The notes under the pieces: model-generated | Seen by the model: only the letters and a program-made list of their open reading frames with translations | The model's database searches: none | Told to the model about the DNA's origin: nothing | Assembly: GCA_965277425.1 (NCBI GenBank) | Contig: CBDICR010000007.1 | Span: 62,001 to 126,000 of the forward strand | Reading direction: 5' to 3' | Source: Poindextera sp965277425 | GTDB taxonomy: Bacteria; Pseudomonadota; Alphaproteobacteria; Caulobacterales; Caulobacteraceae | DNA length: 64,000 nucleotides | Translations under genes and position numbers: made by a program | Shown here: positions 8,766 through 18,283 of the stretch, piece after piece | How positions within the stretch are numbered: the stretch's first letter is position 1 | How the letters are laid out: the number at the start of each line of letters is the position of its first letter

Positions 8766-9352
8766 GGAAGTCGCGCTCTCTCGACGCCGACTATTTCGAG
8801 GGACTCTACCGGGCCGATCCGGACCCGTGGCGTTTCGAGACCAGCGATTACGAGACGGGAAAATACGCCGAAACCCTCGCGGTCCTGAGCGGCGAGCGCG
8901 CCGGACGGGCCCTGGAGATGGGCTGTTCGATCGGCGTGCTGACCCGCGACCTGGCGGGCCTGTGCGATCGCCTTGTCGCAACGGAGCTGTCGCCGACCGC
9001 GCTGCAGCGCGCGCGCCAGCGTTGTCGGGATCTGGGCAATGTGGATTTCGTGCTGGCGAAGTCCGTCACGGACGGATTCCAGGGCCGGTTCGACCTGATG
9101 GTGCTGTCGGAGGTGGTCTATTATTTCGACGCTGCCGACCTGGCCAGGGTCGCGGACGCCATCAAGGCGAGTCTTGCGGTGGATGGGCGGCTGCTGCTGG
9201 TCCATTGGCTGGGCGAGACCGACTATCCGCGTTCCGGCGACGACGCGGTCAGCGCCCTGGCGGCGCATCTGGACGGTCATGTGCGGGTCGAACTCGAGAC
9301 GCGGCGAGAGGACTATCGTCTGGACCTTTGGCGGCGCCGCGCCGGCTTCTAG
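8762..9352 (+). CDS. NodS-type SAM-dependent methyltransferase
   Basis: Class I methyltransferase of 196 aa. The N-terminal DADYFEGLYRADPDPWRFE and the KYAETL block are typical of the NodS family, followed by motif I as LEMGCSIGVLTRDL near residue 55 and an acidic post-I ATELS. NodS N-methylates the deacetylated amino sugar of Nod factors, which matches the deacetylase directly upstream (ATGA overlap at 8762-8765). It is convergent with the GT2 gene and shares the overlapping stop codons CTAG at 9349-9352. The real acceptor is unknown. Confidence 0.82.
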   Translation: MRKSRSLDADYFEGLYRADPDPWRFETSDYETGKYAETLAVLSGERAGRALEMGCSIGVLTRDLAGLCDRLVATELSPTALQRARQRCRDLGNVDFVLAKSVTDGFQGRFDLMVLSEVVYYFDAADLARVADAIKASLAVDGRLLLVHWLGETDYPRSGDDAVSALAAHLDGHVRVELETRREDYRLDLWRRRAGF

Positions 9353-10272
9353 CCCGCCCTGGCGAAGGTCCGAGCCTGGCGGGCGGCCCTGACCAGACCC
9401 CGCGCCCGCGCTGCTTCCTGATCGAGGTTTCGAAAGCTCAGGGCTCGGGCGGACGGCCCGCCGACGCCGAGCGTCGCGCTGATCGTCATGAGGCCGTCGA
9501 TCGGCTCATCCTCGCCCTGCCGCCCCCACTGGGCCAGGGTATCGGACGTGCCGCCGCGCGCGCGGCCGGTCAGCCTGGGCGAGGTGCGGACGCGCACGTC
9601 CGTCGGATGACGCACGGCCCCGCCCGTCCGGCGGACCGCGTCGAACAGCGCCTTGTCCTCGCCCACGGTCGGAGTCGGCGCGCCGCCGGTCGCGGCATAG
9701 GCGCGGTGGGTCAGGGCGATGCTGGCGCCGCCTTCGTAGAAATGGCGTGGCCACGGCTCGCTCTCGTCGCGGCCAGCTTTAAGGAAGCTCATCGCATTGT
9801 CGTAGCGCTGGATCCGCGCCATGCGTCGGCGCAGGCGCGGGGGCAGGGCGCGCAACTCGCTCGGATTGAGCCGGGCCAGGCCCGCCACGGCGCCGTAGCC
9901 CTTGTCGAGATGGTCGATCGTGCGGGTGATCCAGTCGCCGGCGACCAGGGTGTCGGCATCGGTGGACATCAGCACGTCACCGGGCTCGGACAGATGCTCG
10001 GTGGCGGCGTCGAGCGCCAGGCGCCGCGCCCAGCCGGGATTGGCGCGATCGGCCGGCAGAGCGAGGTCGAGAACCTCCAGCCGGCCCCTCCAGGCTGACC
10101 CGAACGCCCTGGCCCTGGCGACCGTGTCGTCTTGGCAATTGTTCGCCAGCACGACGATCGTCAGCCGAGAAACGCGGCAATCGGACACCGAGGCGGCGAT
10201 ACGGCCGAGGCAGTCGCCGATCCGCTCGGCTTCATTGCGAGCCGGTATGGCGATTGAAACGCGCCGGTGCAT
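9349..10272 (-). CDS. GT2 family glycosyltransferase
   Basis: GT-A fold glycosyltransferase of about 307 aa. It begins with the UDP-sugar-binding strand VSIAIPARNEAERI, continues with a DADT metal-binding motif near residue 105 (MSTDADTL), and has a GGAS plus GEDKALFD block near residues 180-205 that fits the catalytic ED of family 2. ATG at 10272 is chosen because the GT2 fold starts immediately after it; an in-frame start at 10314 would add 14 residues. No transmembrane segments are obvious, so it is probably a cytoplasmic single-addition enzyme. It faces the deacetylase-methyltransferase genes and probably works with them. Confidence 0.82.
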   Translation of the reverse strand: MHRRVSIAIPARNEAERIGDCLGRIAASVSDCRVSRLTIVVLANNCQDDTVARARAFGSAWRGRLEVLDLALPADRANPGWARRLALDAATEHLSEPGDVLMSTDADTLVAGDWITRTIDHLDKGYGAVAGLARLNPSELRALPPRLRRRMARIQRYDNAMSFLKAGRDESEPWPRHFYEGGASIALTHRAYAATGGAPTPTVGEDKALFDAVRRTGGAVRHPTDVRVRTSPRLTGRARGGTSDTLAQWGRQGEDEPIDGLMTISATLGVGGPSARALSFRNLDQEAARARGLVRAARQARTFARAG

Positions 10273-10421
10273 AGCCGCCCTTCCAAACGAGCACGCGTAC
10301 GGCCGCCCATACAATTAATGAAAATTGGCGGCTTACGTTCCCTGGACCCGAGCGGCCGACCCTCAACCTGAACCGTCATCGGATGTTCAACACGCCCTGC
10401 GGCGCGGGCCTACAGGGCGGC

Positions 10422-10449
10422 TTGTCAACAAAGCGAAACCGGCTATGGT
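10422..10449 (+). promoter_or_regulatory. probable sigma70-type promoter of tRNA-Lys
   Basis: TTGTCA at 10422-10427 and TATGGT at 10444-10449 are spaced by 16 bases and end 46 bases before the tRNA, in a position suited to its transcription. Confidence 0.5.
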
Positions 10450-10495
10450 CCGCGCCCTCGCGATGGCGGCGGTCTACGGCGTGCTTCGACGGGGC

Positions 10496-10571
<76 letters not shown>

Positions 10572-11164
10572 GCCTTTTCAATGGGTTAGGTGATCAGCGG
10601 TTTCCCAGTCTCATGAAATAACGCCAATTGGGCCACGGCATGAGACTCTGGAACGATAGTAAATCTATCGATCAGAACCGCGACGTTCGAGGCGCGGGGA
10701 CGCTACGCAAACAAAAACCTCCGCCCTCGTCGGCTCGCCGGATCGTTTCGAAGATATTCCTTGCCCGAGACGGCAGAGCTGGAATTCCCCTGGCCCGCGG
10801 GATTTTCGTCCTGTGGCTCAGCTGCCGTCCGAGCTTTCGGCCGCTACAAGGCCGAATGGCGCCCGCCTGTCCTGGAGGCAGCAGTTTGCCGGCAAGGAAA
10901 TCCTTGCCCCATTGGGCAGCGAACTCCCGCCTTTCGCCATTCTCCTGAGACCCTGCCCACAGCACGACGGCCACGTCGCCGCGCGAACGAACCGGTGATC
11001 GAGACTCTTCCGCAGAGGCTTTGATTCTACAGACTATTGTCCAAGGCAAAATAGTTTTTGCGCTTTCGTCAGGTTGATTGACGTTCGATAGCGACACCCC
11101 TGGTATGGAATGGGCAGCGTCCGCGGGCGTGGTGGAAATTCGCTGAGCGAGGCGGGCCGTGGAG
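10572..11164. other. gene-free stretch between tRNA-Lys and transposase remnant
   Basis: No convincing gene. Several open frames of 60-140 codons exist on both strands, but their translations are Arg/Pro-rich, mutually overlapping and unlike known proteins. The position just 3' of a tRNA and next to a decayed insertion sequence fits an old integration scar. I saw no second copy of the tRNA 3' end in the window. Confidence 0.4.
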
Positions 11165-11346
11165 CCGCCACGGCTTCAGATGGTTCTCCGCCAGCCGCTG
11201 GCGCACTGTCTGGCGGGAGAAATCCTCATGCTCGGGGAGCGCGATCATCTCGCCGGCCAGCAGTCGAGGGTCCAGCGGGATGGTCCCGGCGGCGGCTTGG
11301 AGCGGGCGGTCGCCACCAACAGCGCCTCCTCCTTGCCCGAGAGCCC
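11165..11346 (-). pseudogene. decayed IS630-family transposase fragment
   Basis: On the minus strand the sequence first reads LSGKEEALLVATARSKPP with SRWTLD. After a one-base loss near 11262-11266 it continues in the neighbouring frame as LLAGEMIALPEHEDFSRQ, TVRQRLAENHLKPWR. Together these are the N-terminal helix-turn-helix region of IS630-type transposases, whose usual next residues are KDMWCIP; here homology stops at LKPWR. An in-frame TGA also sits just upstream of LSGKEE. The DDE catalytic domain and terminal repeats are missing. Assignment rests on recognising the family sequence. Confidence 0.75.
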
Positions 11347-11589
11347 TCATGGCCCAACCCGTCAAATCCTCTGTCTAGCGGTATTAGGCGACATTCGCCG
11401 ACACCTCGGCGTCATGTCGGTCGCATAAGGTCGAAGCTGGGCCACCCTCGATCGCCAACGACGCTCTGAGCGCATGCGAGGTTTCGCTCAGTTGAGGTTT
11501 GGGCGCGTCGGGCGTTGGCGCAGCGCGAGATTCGATGGTCGGGCGACGTCGCCCTGAAAACGCGAGGGATCCGTGGCGGGGCGGCGACA

Positions 11590-13755
11590 ATGAAAGCTTC
11601 GACCGCGCCGCTGGGGCTGCTCGCCCTCGGCTGCGCCTGGCCGGCGCAGGCTCAACAGGCCAGTCCAGCCCCCGCCGCGGCTCAAGGCCCCGCGGGACAG
11701 GAGGTGGTTGTCACGGCGCAGCGGCCCAAGACCCAAACCTTGATCGATCGGAAGGTTTACGCCGTCTCCGGCAATCTCCAGGCGACGACGGGCTCGGCGG
11801 CGGACGTGCTGAACGAGGTCCCGTCGGTGGATGTCGATCCGGACGGCGCGGTTAGCCTGCGCGGTGATCCGAACGTGACGGTCCTGATCGACGGCAAGCC
11901 GTCGGCGGCCTTCTCGGGCGCGGCGGCGGGCCTGAGCCTGCTGCAATTCCCGGCCAGCGACATCGACCGGATCGAGGTGATGGCCAATCCGCCGTCACAG
12001 TTCAAGGCCGAGGGATCGGGCGGCGTCATCAACATCATCACCAAAAAGGACCGCAAGCCCGGCCTTACGGGGTCCGCCCAGCTGAGCGCCGGTGAATACG
12101 GCCGCTCCGTCTTCGGCGCGGACGCCAGCTACAACGCCGGCACGCTCAAGCTTTCGGGCGGGGTCGGGCTGCGCCAGGACATCCGCGACCGCCTGACGAC
12201 GGACAAGCGCACCGAGGCCGATCCGGCGACCGGCGCGCCCATCCGCTCGTCGGAAGCCATCGACGAGCATTTCAACCGCCTGACGCCGTCGCTGAACGCC
12301 GACGTCGACGACGAACTGAACCCGCGCCAGTCGATCGGCGCCTCGATGACTCTCACCGATCTGACCGGCCATCGCTATTTCACTCAGGCCGACCAGAGCG
12401 GTCCAGCCGGCGCGCCGGTGCAAGCCAGCTCGACGCGCCATAGCGACGGCCACGAGAGCCACATCGAGGACGGCCAGGAGGCGCATTTTTCGCAAAAGCT
12501 CTGGCGCCCGGACGAAACTCTGAACCTGTCCCTGCAGCGCAGCGCCACCCACGAGCATGAGCGCTACGACTATACGGACAGCTCCATCCTGCCGGCGTCG
12601 CCCCCGACCGTCTCCGATCTGCACCTCGGCCTTGACCTTGCGAAGATCGAGTTCAGCGCGGACTACGACCTGCCCTTGTCCGGCAAAGGCGACATCAAGC
12701 TCGGCTACGATCTGGAGTCCGACAACGACGACTTCAACAATTTCGGCGACGCGATCGATCCGATCACCGGGCAAAAGGTTATCGACCCGAACGTCACCAA
12801 TCATTTCCAATATCGCCAGACGGTGAACGCCCTCTATGGCGCGTACGAGCGGTCGCTCGGCCCATGGTCCGTGCAAGGCGGCCTGCGCGCCGAAGCGACC
12901 CGCGCGACCTGGCTTCAGATCACCGGGAACACGCCCGGCGGACGCGACGAGTTCGCCGTCTATCCCAGCCTGCAGGTGGAGCGCACCCTTGGGCCGGCGG
13001 ACAAGCTCTCCGCCAGCCTAAGCCGCAGGGTGACCAGGCCCGACCCCGAAGCCCTCAACCCGTTCAGCGACCATTAGGACATCTATAATCTCAGGGCCGG
13101 CAACCCGAACCTGCTGCCGCAGGACACCTGGTCCGGCCAGCTGGCCTATACCCACAGCGCCGGCGCTCTCAGCTATGGCGCGACCGGCTACTACCGGCTC
13201 GACCGCAACAGCGTGACCGATGTGGCGCAGTCGCTCGGCGGCGGCGTGGTGCTCCTTACCAAGGCCAATCTGCCGAAAAGCCAATCGGCCGGCCTGGAGT
13301 TCAACGCCAGCGGCAAGCTTAACCGCAGTCTCTCCTACAGCCTGAGCGGCGAGGCCTTCTACACCCAGATCGACGCCGCCTCGCTCGGCGCGCCCGGCCT
13401 GGAAGCGACCGTCGGGCTCAATCTGAAGGCCAGCCTCGACTATCGGCCAACATCACGCGACACCGCCCAGATCTCGATCTCCAGGATCGACAAGCGCCTG
13501 ACCCCGCAAGGCTTCGTCAGCGCCATCAACCTCGTCAACCTGGGTTACAAGCGCCAGGTTCGTCCGGATCTGGCCGTGGTGGCGACGATCTCGGACGGGC
13601 TCGACGGCCAAAGGTTTCGCCGGTTCGTGAACACGCCGACGCTGCGGGACGCCTACCAACGCTATCAGGTCGGGCGGATCGCCTATATCGGCCTGATCTA
13701 CACCTTCGGCGGGCCGGGCAAGCCGAAATCAGCGGATTTCAACTATGACCCGTAG
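11590..13755 (+). pseudogene. TonB-dependent receptor interrupted by an in-frame amber codon
   Basis: Outer-membrane TonB-dependent receptor of about 720 codons. ATG at 11590 gives a signal peptide ending ALGCAWPAQAQQ. A plug domain follows (EVVVTAQRP, AADVLNEVPSVDVDPDG, VLIDGKPSA, IDRIEVMANPPSQF, GGVINIITKK), then a long beta-barrel closing with YIGLIYTFGG. At 13075-13077 a TAG breaks the frame: the reading is NPFSDH-stop-DIYNLRAGNPNL, and the barrel continues in the same frame to 13755. The family motif NPF...D.YNLR.GNP.L is therefore intact around the stop. It is either a recent nonsense mutation, a read-through site, or an assembly error. If real, the receptor is truncated mid-barrel and should not fold. 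The substrate is unknown; a phosphatase follows. Confidence 0.88.
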
Positions 13756-13908
13756 CGCTGCCGGCAAGCCCTTCGAACGCCGACGCATTGAGAGCGGCGG
13801 CGATGGCCGACTTCAGCGCTTGGGGCGGACCGGCCGCTCCGCCCCTTGGTCGAACTGTCGCTGAAATGAGGTAAGACTCCACGAGGGGCGACGAGAAGCC
13901 TGGACGCC

Positions 13909-15498
13909 ATGACCGAACAGGACAACGGATTGGATCTCCAACTCAGTCGCCGGATGCTGCTGGCCGCCGCGGGGCTCGCGGGAGGCGCGGCGGTCGTCGG
14001 CTCCGTCGCCGAAGCCGCTGGCGCCGAAGCGGTCGCCGGCTCGCCCGATCCCGCGATGGCGGCGCCGGTCGCTGGACTGCATCTGCAGTTCGGCGCCGAT
14101 GCATCATCCCAGATGGTGGTCTCCTGGCACACGCAGCAGCCCGTTCGCCGCCCCCGGGTCCTGGTCGGGCGTATGGACGGCAAGCTCGAGCAGGTCGTCG
14201 AGGCCGCGACGGCCAGCTATGCCGACGCCAAGTCCGGCCAGGTCGTCTACGCCCATCATGCGAAGATCGGTCAGCTGTGCGCGGACACCGCCTATCTGTA
14301 TGGGGCGCTGCATGACGGGACCGCGCCGCAGTTCAGCGCATTCCGCACATCGCCGCGAGGCCGCGCGCCGTTCACTTTCACGAGTTTTGGTGATCAGGGC
14401 ACGCCAACCCTGGGCAGAGAATTCGTCCCGCCCGCCGGCGTGACAATTCCCGGTCCCCTCTATGTGAACGACAACCTTGGCTCGCCCTTTGCCGCCGACA
14501 CCACACTTGGGGTCGAGCGGCTGCAGCCCTTGTTCCACCTGTTCAATGGCGATCTTTGCTACGCCAATCTTGCCCACGATCGGGTGCGCGCCTGGCGGGA
14601 TTTCTGGGAAAACAACAGCCGCAGCGCCAGCCGGCGCCCCTGGATGCCCTCGGCCGGCAACCACGAGAACGAGCTCGGCAACGGGCCGATCGGCTACCGG
14701 GCCTATCAGACCTATTTCTCGGTGCCGGAGGCGGGCGGCCAGACGGAGGTGACGCGCGGGCTCTGGTACGCCTTCACCGCCGGCTCGGTCCGCGTGGTCA
14801 GCATCGCCAATGACGATGTCGCCTACCAGGACGGCGGGGACTCCTACGTCCGAGGCTATTCCTCGGGTGCGCAGAAGGCTTGGCTGGAAGCCGAACTGTC
14901 GGCGTCCCGGCGCGACCCCGATATCGACTGGATCGTGGTGTGCATGCACCAGGTCGCCATCTCGACGGCCGACAAGACCAATGGCGCCGATCTCGGAATC
15001 CGCGAGGAATGGGTTCCGCTGTTCGACAGATACGGCGTCGATCTGGTGGTGTGCGGGCACGAGCATCATTACGAACGCTCGCATCCGATCCGAGGCCAGG
15101 AAACCAACCCGACCCTGACGCCGATCGCCGCCTCGACGGACATTGGCCTGATCGACACCAGCCAGGGCACGGTGCACATGGTCATCGGCGGCGGCGGCAC
15201 GTCTAAACCTTCCAATTCGCTTTTTTTCCACCCGCCGCAATGTCGGGTGATCACCGCCGTCGGCGCCCCCGACGCCAAGACGGGCAAGCGACCGCCGGTC
15301 TATATTCGGGAGGCGGCGCCCTGGTCGGCGGTGCGGAACGCCGCCCATTCCTACGGCTTTGCGGCGTTCACCGTCGATCCCGGATCGAGACGCGGCGGGC
15401 TCACCACGATCAAGGTCACCTATTACGACGTCACGGGCGCGGACGGCCAACTGGCCCCCTTCGAGACCTTCACCCTGCGCCGCCCTCGCCGCGACTAG
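13909..15498 (+). CDS. Tat-exported purple acid phosphatase-type metallophosphoesterase
   Basis: Binuclear-metal phosphoesterase (529 aa). The N-terminus has a twin-arginine signal (SRRMLLAAAGLAGGAAVVG, about residues 13-32), so it is probably exported folded. An N-terminal fibronectin-like purple acid phosphatase domain precedes the catalytic domain, where metal motifs are seen: SFGDQG near residue 160, FNGDLCYAN near 210, PSAGNHENE near 245, and CGHEHHYER near 380. It stands alone between the broken TonB receptor and the exopolysaccharide locus. It could release phosphate from organic phosphates outside the inner membrane; substrate is not known. Confidence 0.88.
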   Translation: MTEQDNGLDLQLSRRMLLAAAGLAGGAAVVGSVAEAAGAEAVAGSPDPAMAAPVAGLHLQFGADASSQMVVSWHTQQPVRRPRVLVGRMDGKLEQVVEAATASYADAKSGQVVYAHHAKIGQLCADTAYLYGALHDGTAPQFSAFRTSPRGRAPFTFTSFGDQGTPTLGREFVPPAGVTIPGPLYVNDNLGSPFAADTTLGVERLQPLFHLFNGDLCYANLAHDRVRAWRDFWENNSRSASRRPWMPSAGNHENELGNGPIGYRAYQTYFSVPEAGGQTEVTRGLWYAFTAGSVRVVSIANDDVAYQDGGDSYVRGYSSGAQKAWLEAELSASRRDPDIDWIVVCMHQVAISTADKTNGADLGIREEWVPLFDRYGVDLVVCGHEHHYERSHPIRGQETNPTLTPIAASTDIGLIDTSQGTVHMVIGGGGTSKPSNSLFFHPPQCRVITAVGAPDAKTGKRPPVYIREAAPWSAVRNAAHSYGFAAFTVDPGSRRGGLTTIKVTYYDVTGADGQLAPFETFTLRRPRRD

Positions 15499-15584
15499 AG
15501 CGGGCAAGGCGCGGTGACGCTGGCGACACTGAAAAGCCAGGTCCATGCCGCCGTCGTCATACGGTTGCGATGAGCGTTAAATCC

Positions 15585-16877
15585 TCACGACGCCCTGGAG
15601 CGTAGAAGCCGGCCGAGCAGATATAAGGCGACACCGGAAACCAAGGTCAGGCTCAGGCTGAAGCCCCACAGGCCGCGGAGGACGTCAAGCGGGAACGCGA
15701 AGGCGAAGATCGCAAAGCCGAGCGATGCGATGATCGCCGCCGCCATCAGCCTACGGATGGCGCGCGCCGCGCCGGCGTGACCGATGAGATGCGAACTGGC
15801 GGCGAAGCCCACGGCCGCCATGAGGGCGATGGCGGTGGGAACGCCGGCGCCGGCCGGCACGGTATTATTCGGCCCCAACAAAAGCGAAAAGACCCTGTGC
15901 TCCCAAAACAGCACCGCATAGCCGATCATCAAGGCCGCCCCGCCGCCGCCAGCCAACACGATAGCCGTCGCGAGCCGGGCGCGTTCGGCCTGTCCGCTAA
16001 AAATCGCGTGAGACACTCGGGGCAAGGCGATCTCGCAAAGATTGCGCGTCACCGTGACGACCATCCGCAACAACTTCATCACCACGTCCAGCGCGATCAG
16101 GGCCGGCCCGATGCCGAAGCGGGCGGTGAAGATCGCGTAAGGCGCATTCAGGGTGAGCCATTCCCCGAAGGTGGCCTGTAGCGACATCCAGAGCCGCGCC
16201 AGCTGCGCGCGGACCGCCGATGAGGTGAGCCCGCGAGGCCAAGCAAACAGATCCGTATCGCGTCCGGTGATATATATTAAATACAAGTGGAAAACGATCG
16301 TCTGCGCCGCCAGGCCAATGTTGAACCAAAAGAAATCACGATGGAAGAATAGCCAGGCCATGAAGGCGAAGTTCAACCCTCTTCGCGTGAGACTTAGTAG
16401 CTCAAACTGAAATGCGCGCGCGGTGGCGAGCATTGTCATCTGCATTTCAGAGAACCAGATATTCGAGAAAAGACAGAAAAAGAGCTGGCAGAACAGCAAT
16501 ATGTATCCGTGAACGTTGTGGACGCCGATCGCGAAGGGCGCGCCGAGACAGACCAACAAAAGCAAGGCCTGACTGGCGTGGAAGGACGCGGACGCCTCCG
16601 GCAATCCGCCGACCAGATCCTCGCGAACGACCCGCTCGCGCAACAGGATGAAGTTGGCTCGGGCCACCGACTGATTGATCGGCAACAGATAGAGGCCCAC
16701 CGCAACCACTGCGATCGCGTTCGAGAAATCGTGCGCGGACAGAACGCGTGAGAAGACCAGCGTCTGGGCGAGGGTGTAGACGATGGCGAGCCCGGCGTTG
16801 AAGGCATGCGCTCCCGGAAACCCGGTCGCCATCGACCAAAACCTGCGCAACGCCGGACGGCTTGCGGCCAGCTTCAA
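15585..16877 (-). CDS. Wzx-like polysaccharide flippase / membrane protein
   Basis: Integral membrane protein of 430 aa with about twelve hydrophobic segments spread over the whole length, of the oligosaccharide-flippase/MATE-like type. The N-terminus (FNAGLAIVYTLAQTLVFSRVLSAHDF) resembles the first helix pair of Wzx proteins, in which a GxxxxxxxxxxxxxxRxLgxxdf pattern is common. It would move undecaprenyl-linked repeat units across the inner membrane. It diverges from a polymerase gene across a 137-base gap, forming a Wzx/Wzy pair. The stretch 16140-16450 is noticeably more AT-rich than its surroundings. Confidence 0.75.
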   Translation of the reverse strand: MKLAASRPALRRFWSMATGFPGAHAFNAGLAIVYTLAQTLVFSRVLSAHDFSNAIAVVAVGLYLLPINQSVARANFILLRERVVREDLVGGLPEASASFHASQALLLLVCLGAPFAIGVHNVHGYILLFCQLFFCLFSNIWFSEMQMTMLATARAFQFELLSLTRRGLNFAFMAWLFFHRDFFWFNIGLAAQTIVFHLYLIYITGRDTDLFAWPRGLTSSAVRAQLARLWMSLQATFGEWLTLNAPYAIFTARFGIGPALIALDVVMKLLRMVVTVTRNLCEIALPRVSHAIFSGQAERARLATAIVLAGGGGAALMIGYAVLFWEHRVFSLLLGPNNTVPAGAGVPTAIALMAAVGFAASSHLIGHAGAARAIRRLMAAAIIASLGFAIFAFAFPLDVLRGLWGFSLSLTLVSGVALYLLGRLLRSRAS

Positions 16878-17014
16878 CGGCGTCTCTCGACTTCCTTGGC
16901 TTGAATGATCATGCCCGGCCCTTCGATCTTCAATGCGCGGCGATGTATAAGACGCAGCGCGACCGAACTCGCCACCCCGGCGATCTATTGAACGGCAGCG
17001 GCGAAAGGCATCGG

Positions 17015-18283
17015 ATGGAAACCTTGGCGCAAGGCGAGCCGACGCCGCGAGAGCGCGTGCTGTTTTTCTTTTTCGCCTTTGAAATCGCCATCATCGTCTT
17101 TCTGCAGAAGATCGCCATGCCCGGCTTGCCGGTTGACGTCAGCCTGCCGCTTCTCGCGCTCGGGCTTATGCTGTTGCTGGCGACTGGGATAGGTACGATC
17201 TCACCGACGCGCGTCCTCATGCTGTCAATTTTTCTGGCCGCGGCGACGCTCAGTCAGATTCTGGCGGGCCGCGGCGTGTCGGCTCCAAGCATTTTGCTAT
17301 TATTTGTGCTTTATACGGCGCTTATATTCCGAATGGATCTGTCTTGGAGGGCGTATCTCCGTAATTTGAACCTCTATCAGAACGCCATGTTGATTGGCGG
17401 TATAATTGTTATTATTCAGGATATATGGCAATTCACTATCGGATGGCAGAGTTTTCCAAATATGGAACATCTCGTGCCGTCTGCCTTGCTGACGCCTGGC
17501 TATATATATATTCAGCCGCTCAGCTATGGATCGGCTTATATAAAGCCCAGTGGTTTCTTTTTCCGCGAAGTTTCATTCGTTTCGCAGTTTACCGCGATCG
17601 CGTTCGTCATTGAGCTGGCTTTCTTTAGACGGGCCTGGCGCCTCGTTCTTTATACCGCGGTTCTTTTTGCCTGTTTTGCCGGCACCGGGCTGCTGCTCCT
17701 GGCGTTGATCACCCCAATCCTGCTTCTGCGTTCCCCGCCTCGCGCAGCCCTGTTGCTGGTCGCGCTCGCCGTCACGGCGCTCGCGGCGGCGTTTGCGTTC
17801 GGATGGTTTGGATATGTCGGCCAGAGGCTGGGCGAGATCCAGTCGTCCACCAGCAGCACCAGCGGCCGGTTCGTCGTGCCGTTCCAGCAGATGATGGACT
17901 TCATACGCCAAGGCGGCCCCGTGCTTTGGGGCAAGGGGGCGGGAAACATGCCGGCCACCGAGACCTATGTCTGGCTACCGATCACCAAGCTGGTCCTGGA
18001 GTATGGCGTCGTCGCCACCATCGCCTTTTACGCGATGTTTCTTCACGCCCTGTTCGACCGCGGCGCTGACCTGATGCTGGGCGCCGCGCTTTTCGTCCTG
18101 TTCAACCTGATGGGCGGCTATCTCCAGGTGGCCGTGATCGTGAATCTTTGCATCCTGCTGGGAACCATGTTCCGACCCAGCGGACCCAAGCCTTCCGCCG
18201 TGATGATGCGACGGCTGGTGCGCGGACCGTGGCGGGCGACGTCGGACTCCGCCCAGACGTCGACCAGGCCGACCCCGGCATGA
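17015..18283 (+). CDS. Wzy-like exopolysaccharide polymerase (copy 1)
   Basis: Multi-pass membrane protein (422 aa, about ten to twelve hydrophobic segments), probably the polymerase joining lipid-linked repeat units in the periplasm. The large loop carries SFPNMEHLVP and SAYIKPSGFFFREVSF before a run of helices. ATG at 17015 follows GAAAGG; an upstream in-frame extension to 16862 lacks a binding site and overlaps the divergent gene. Its stop overlaps the ATG of an acyltransferase. A clear paralogue lies at 59889-61133 with the same loop motif. Bases about 17270-17600 are AT-rich, the rest GC-rich. The name rests on topology, context and the paralogue. Confidence 0.72.
   Translation: METLAQGEPTPRERVLFFFFAFEIAIIVFLQKIAMPGLPVDVSLPLLALGLMLLLATGIGTISPTRVLMLSIFLAAATLSQILAGRGVSAPSILLLFVLYTALIFRMDLSWRAYLRNLNLYQNAMLIGGIIVIIQDIWQFTIGWQSFPNMEHLVPSALLTPGYIYIQPLSYGSAYIKPSGFFFREVSFVSQFTAIAFVIELAFFRRAWRLVLYTAVLFACFAGTGLLLLALITPILLLRSPPRAALLLVALAVTALAAAFAFGWFGYVGQRLGEIQSSTSSTSGRFVVPFQQMMDFIRQGGPVLWGKGAGNMPATETYVWLPITKLVLEYGVVATIAFYAMFLHALFDRGADLMLGAALFVLFNLMGGYLQVAVIVNLCILLGTMFRPSGPKPSAVMMRRLVRGPWRATSDSAQTSTRPTPA

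Noticed and set aside
9000..10098. Long forward frame opposite the GT2 gene
   Set aside because: Shadow of the methyltransferase and the GT2 gene; no motif.
10628..11097. Open frames of 60-141 codons on both strands after tRNA-Lys
   Set aside because: Overlapping, no recognisable sequence, no binding sites; treated as non-coding.
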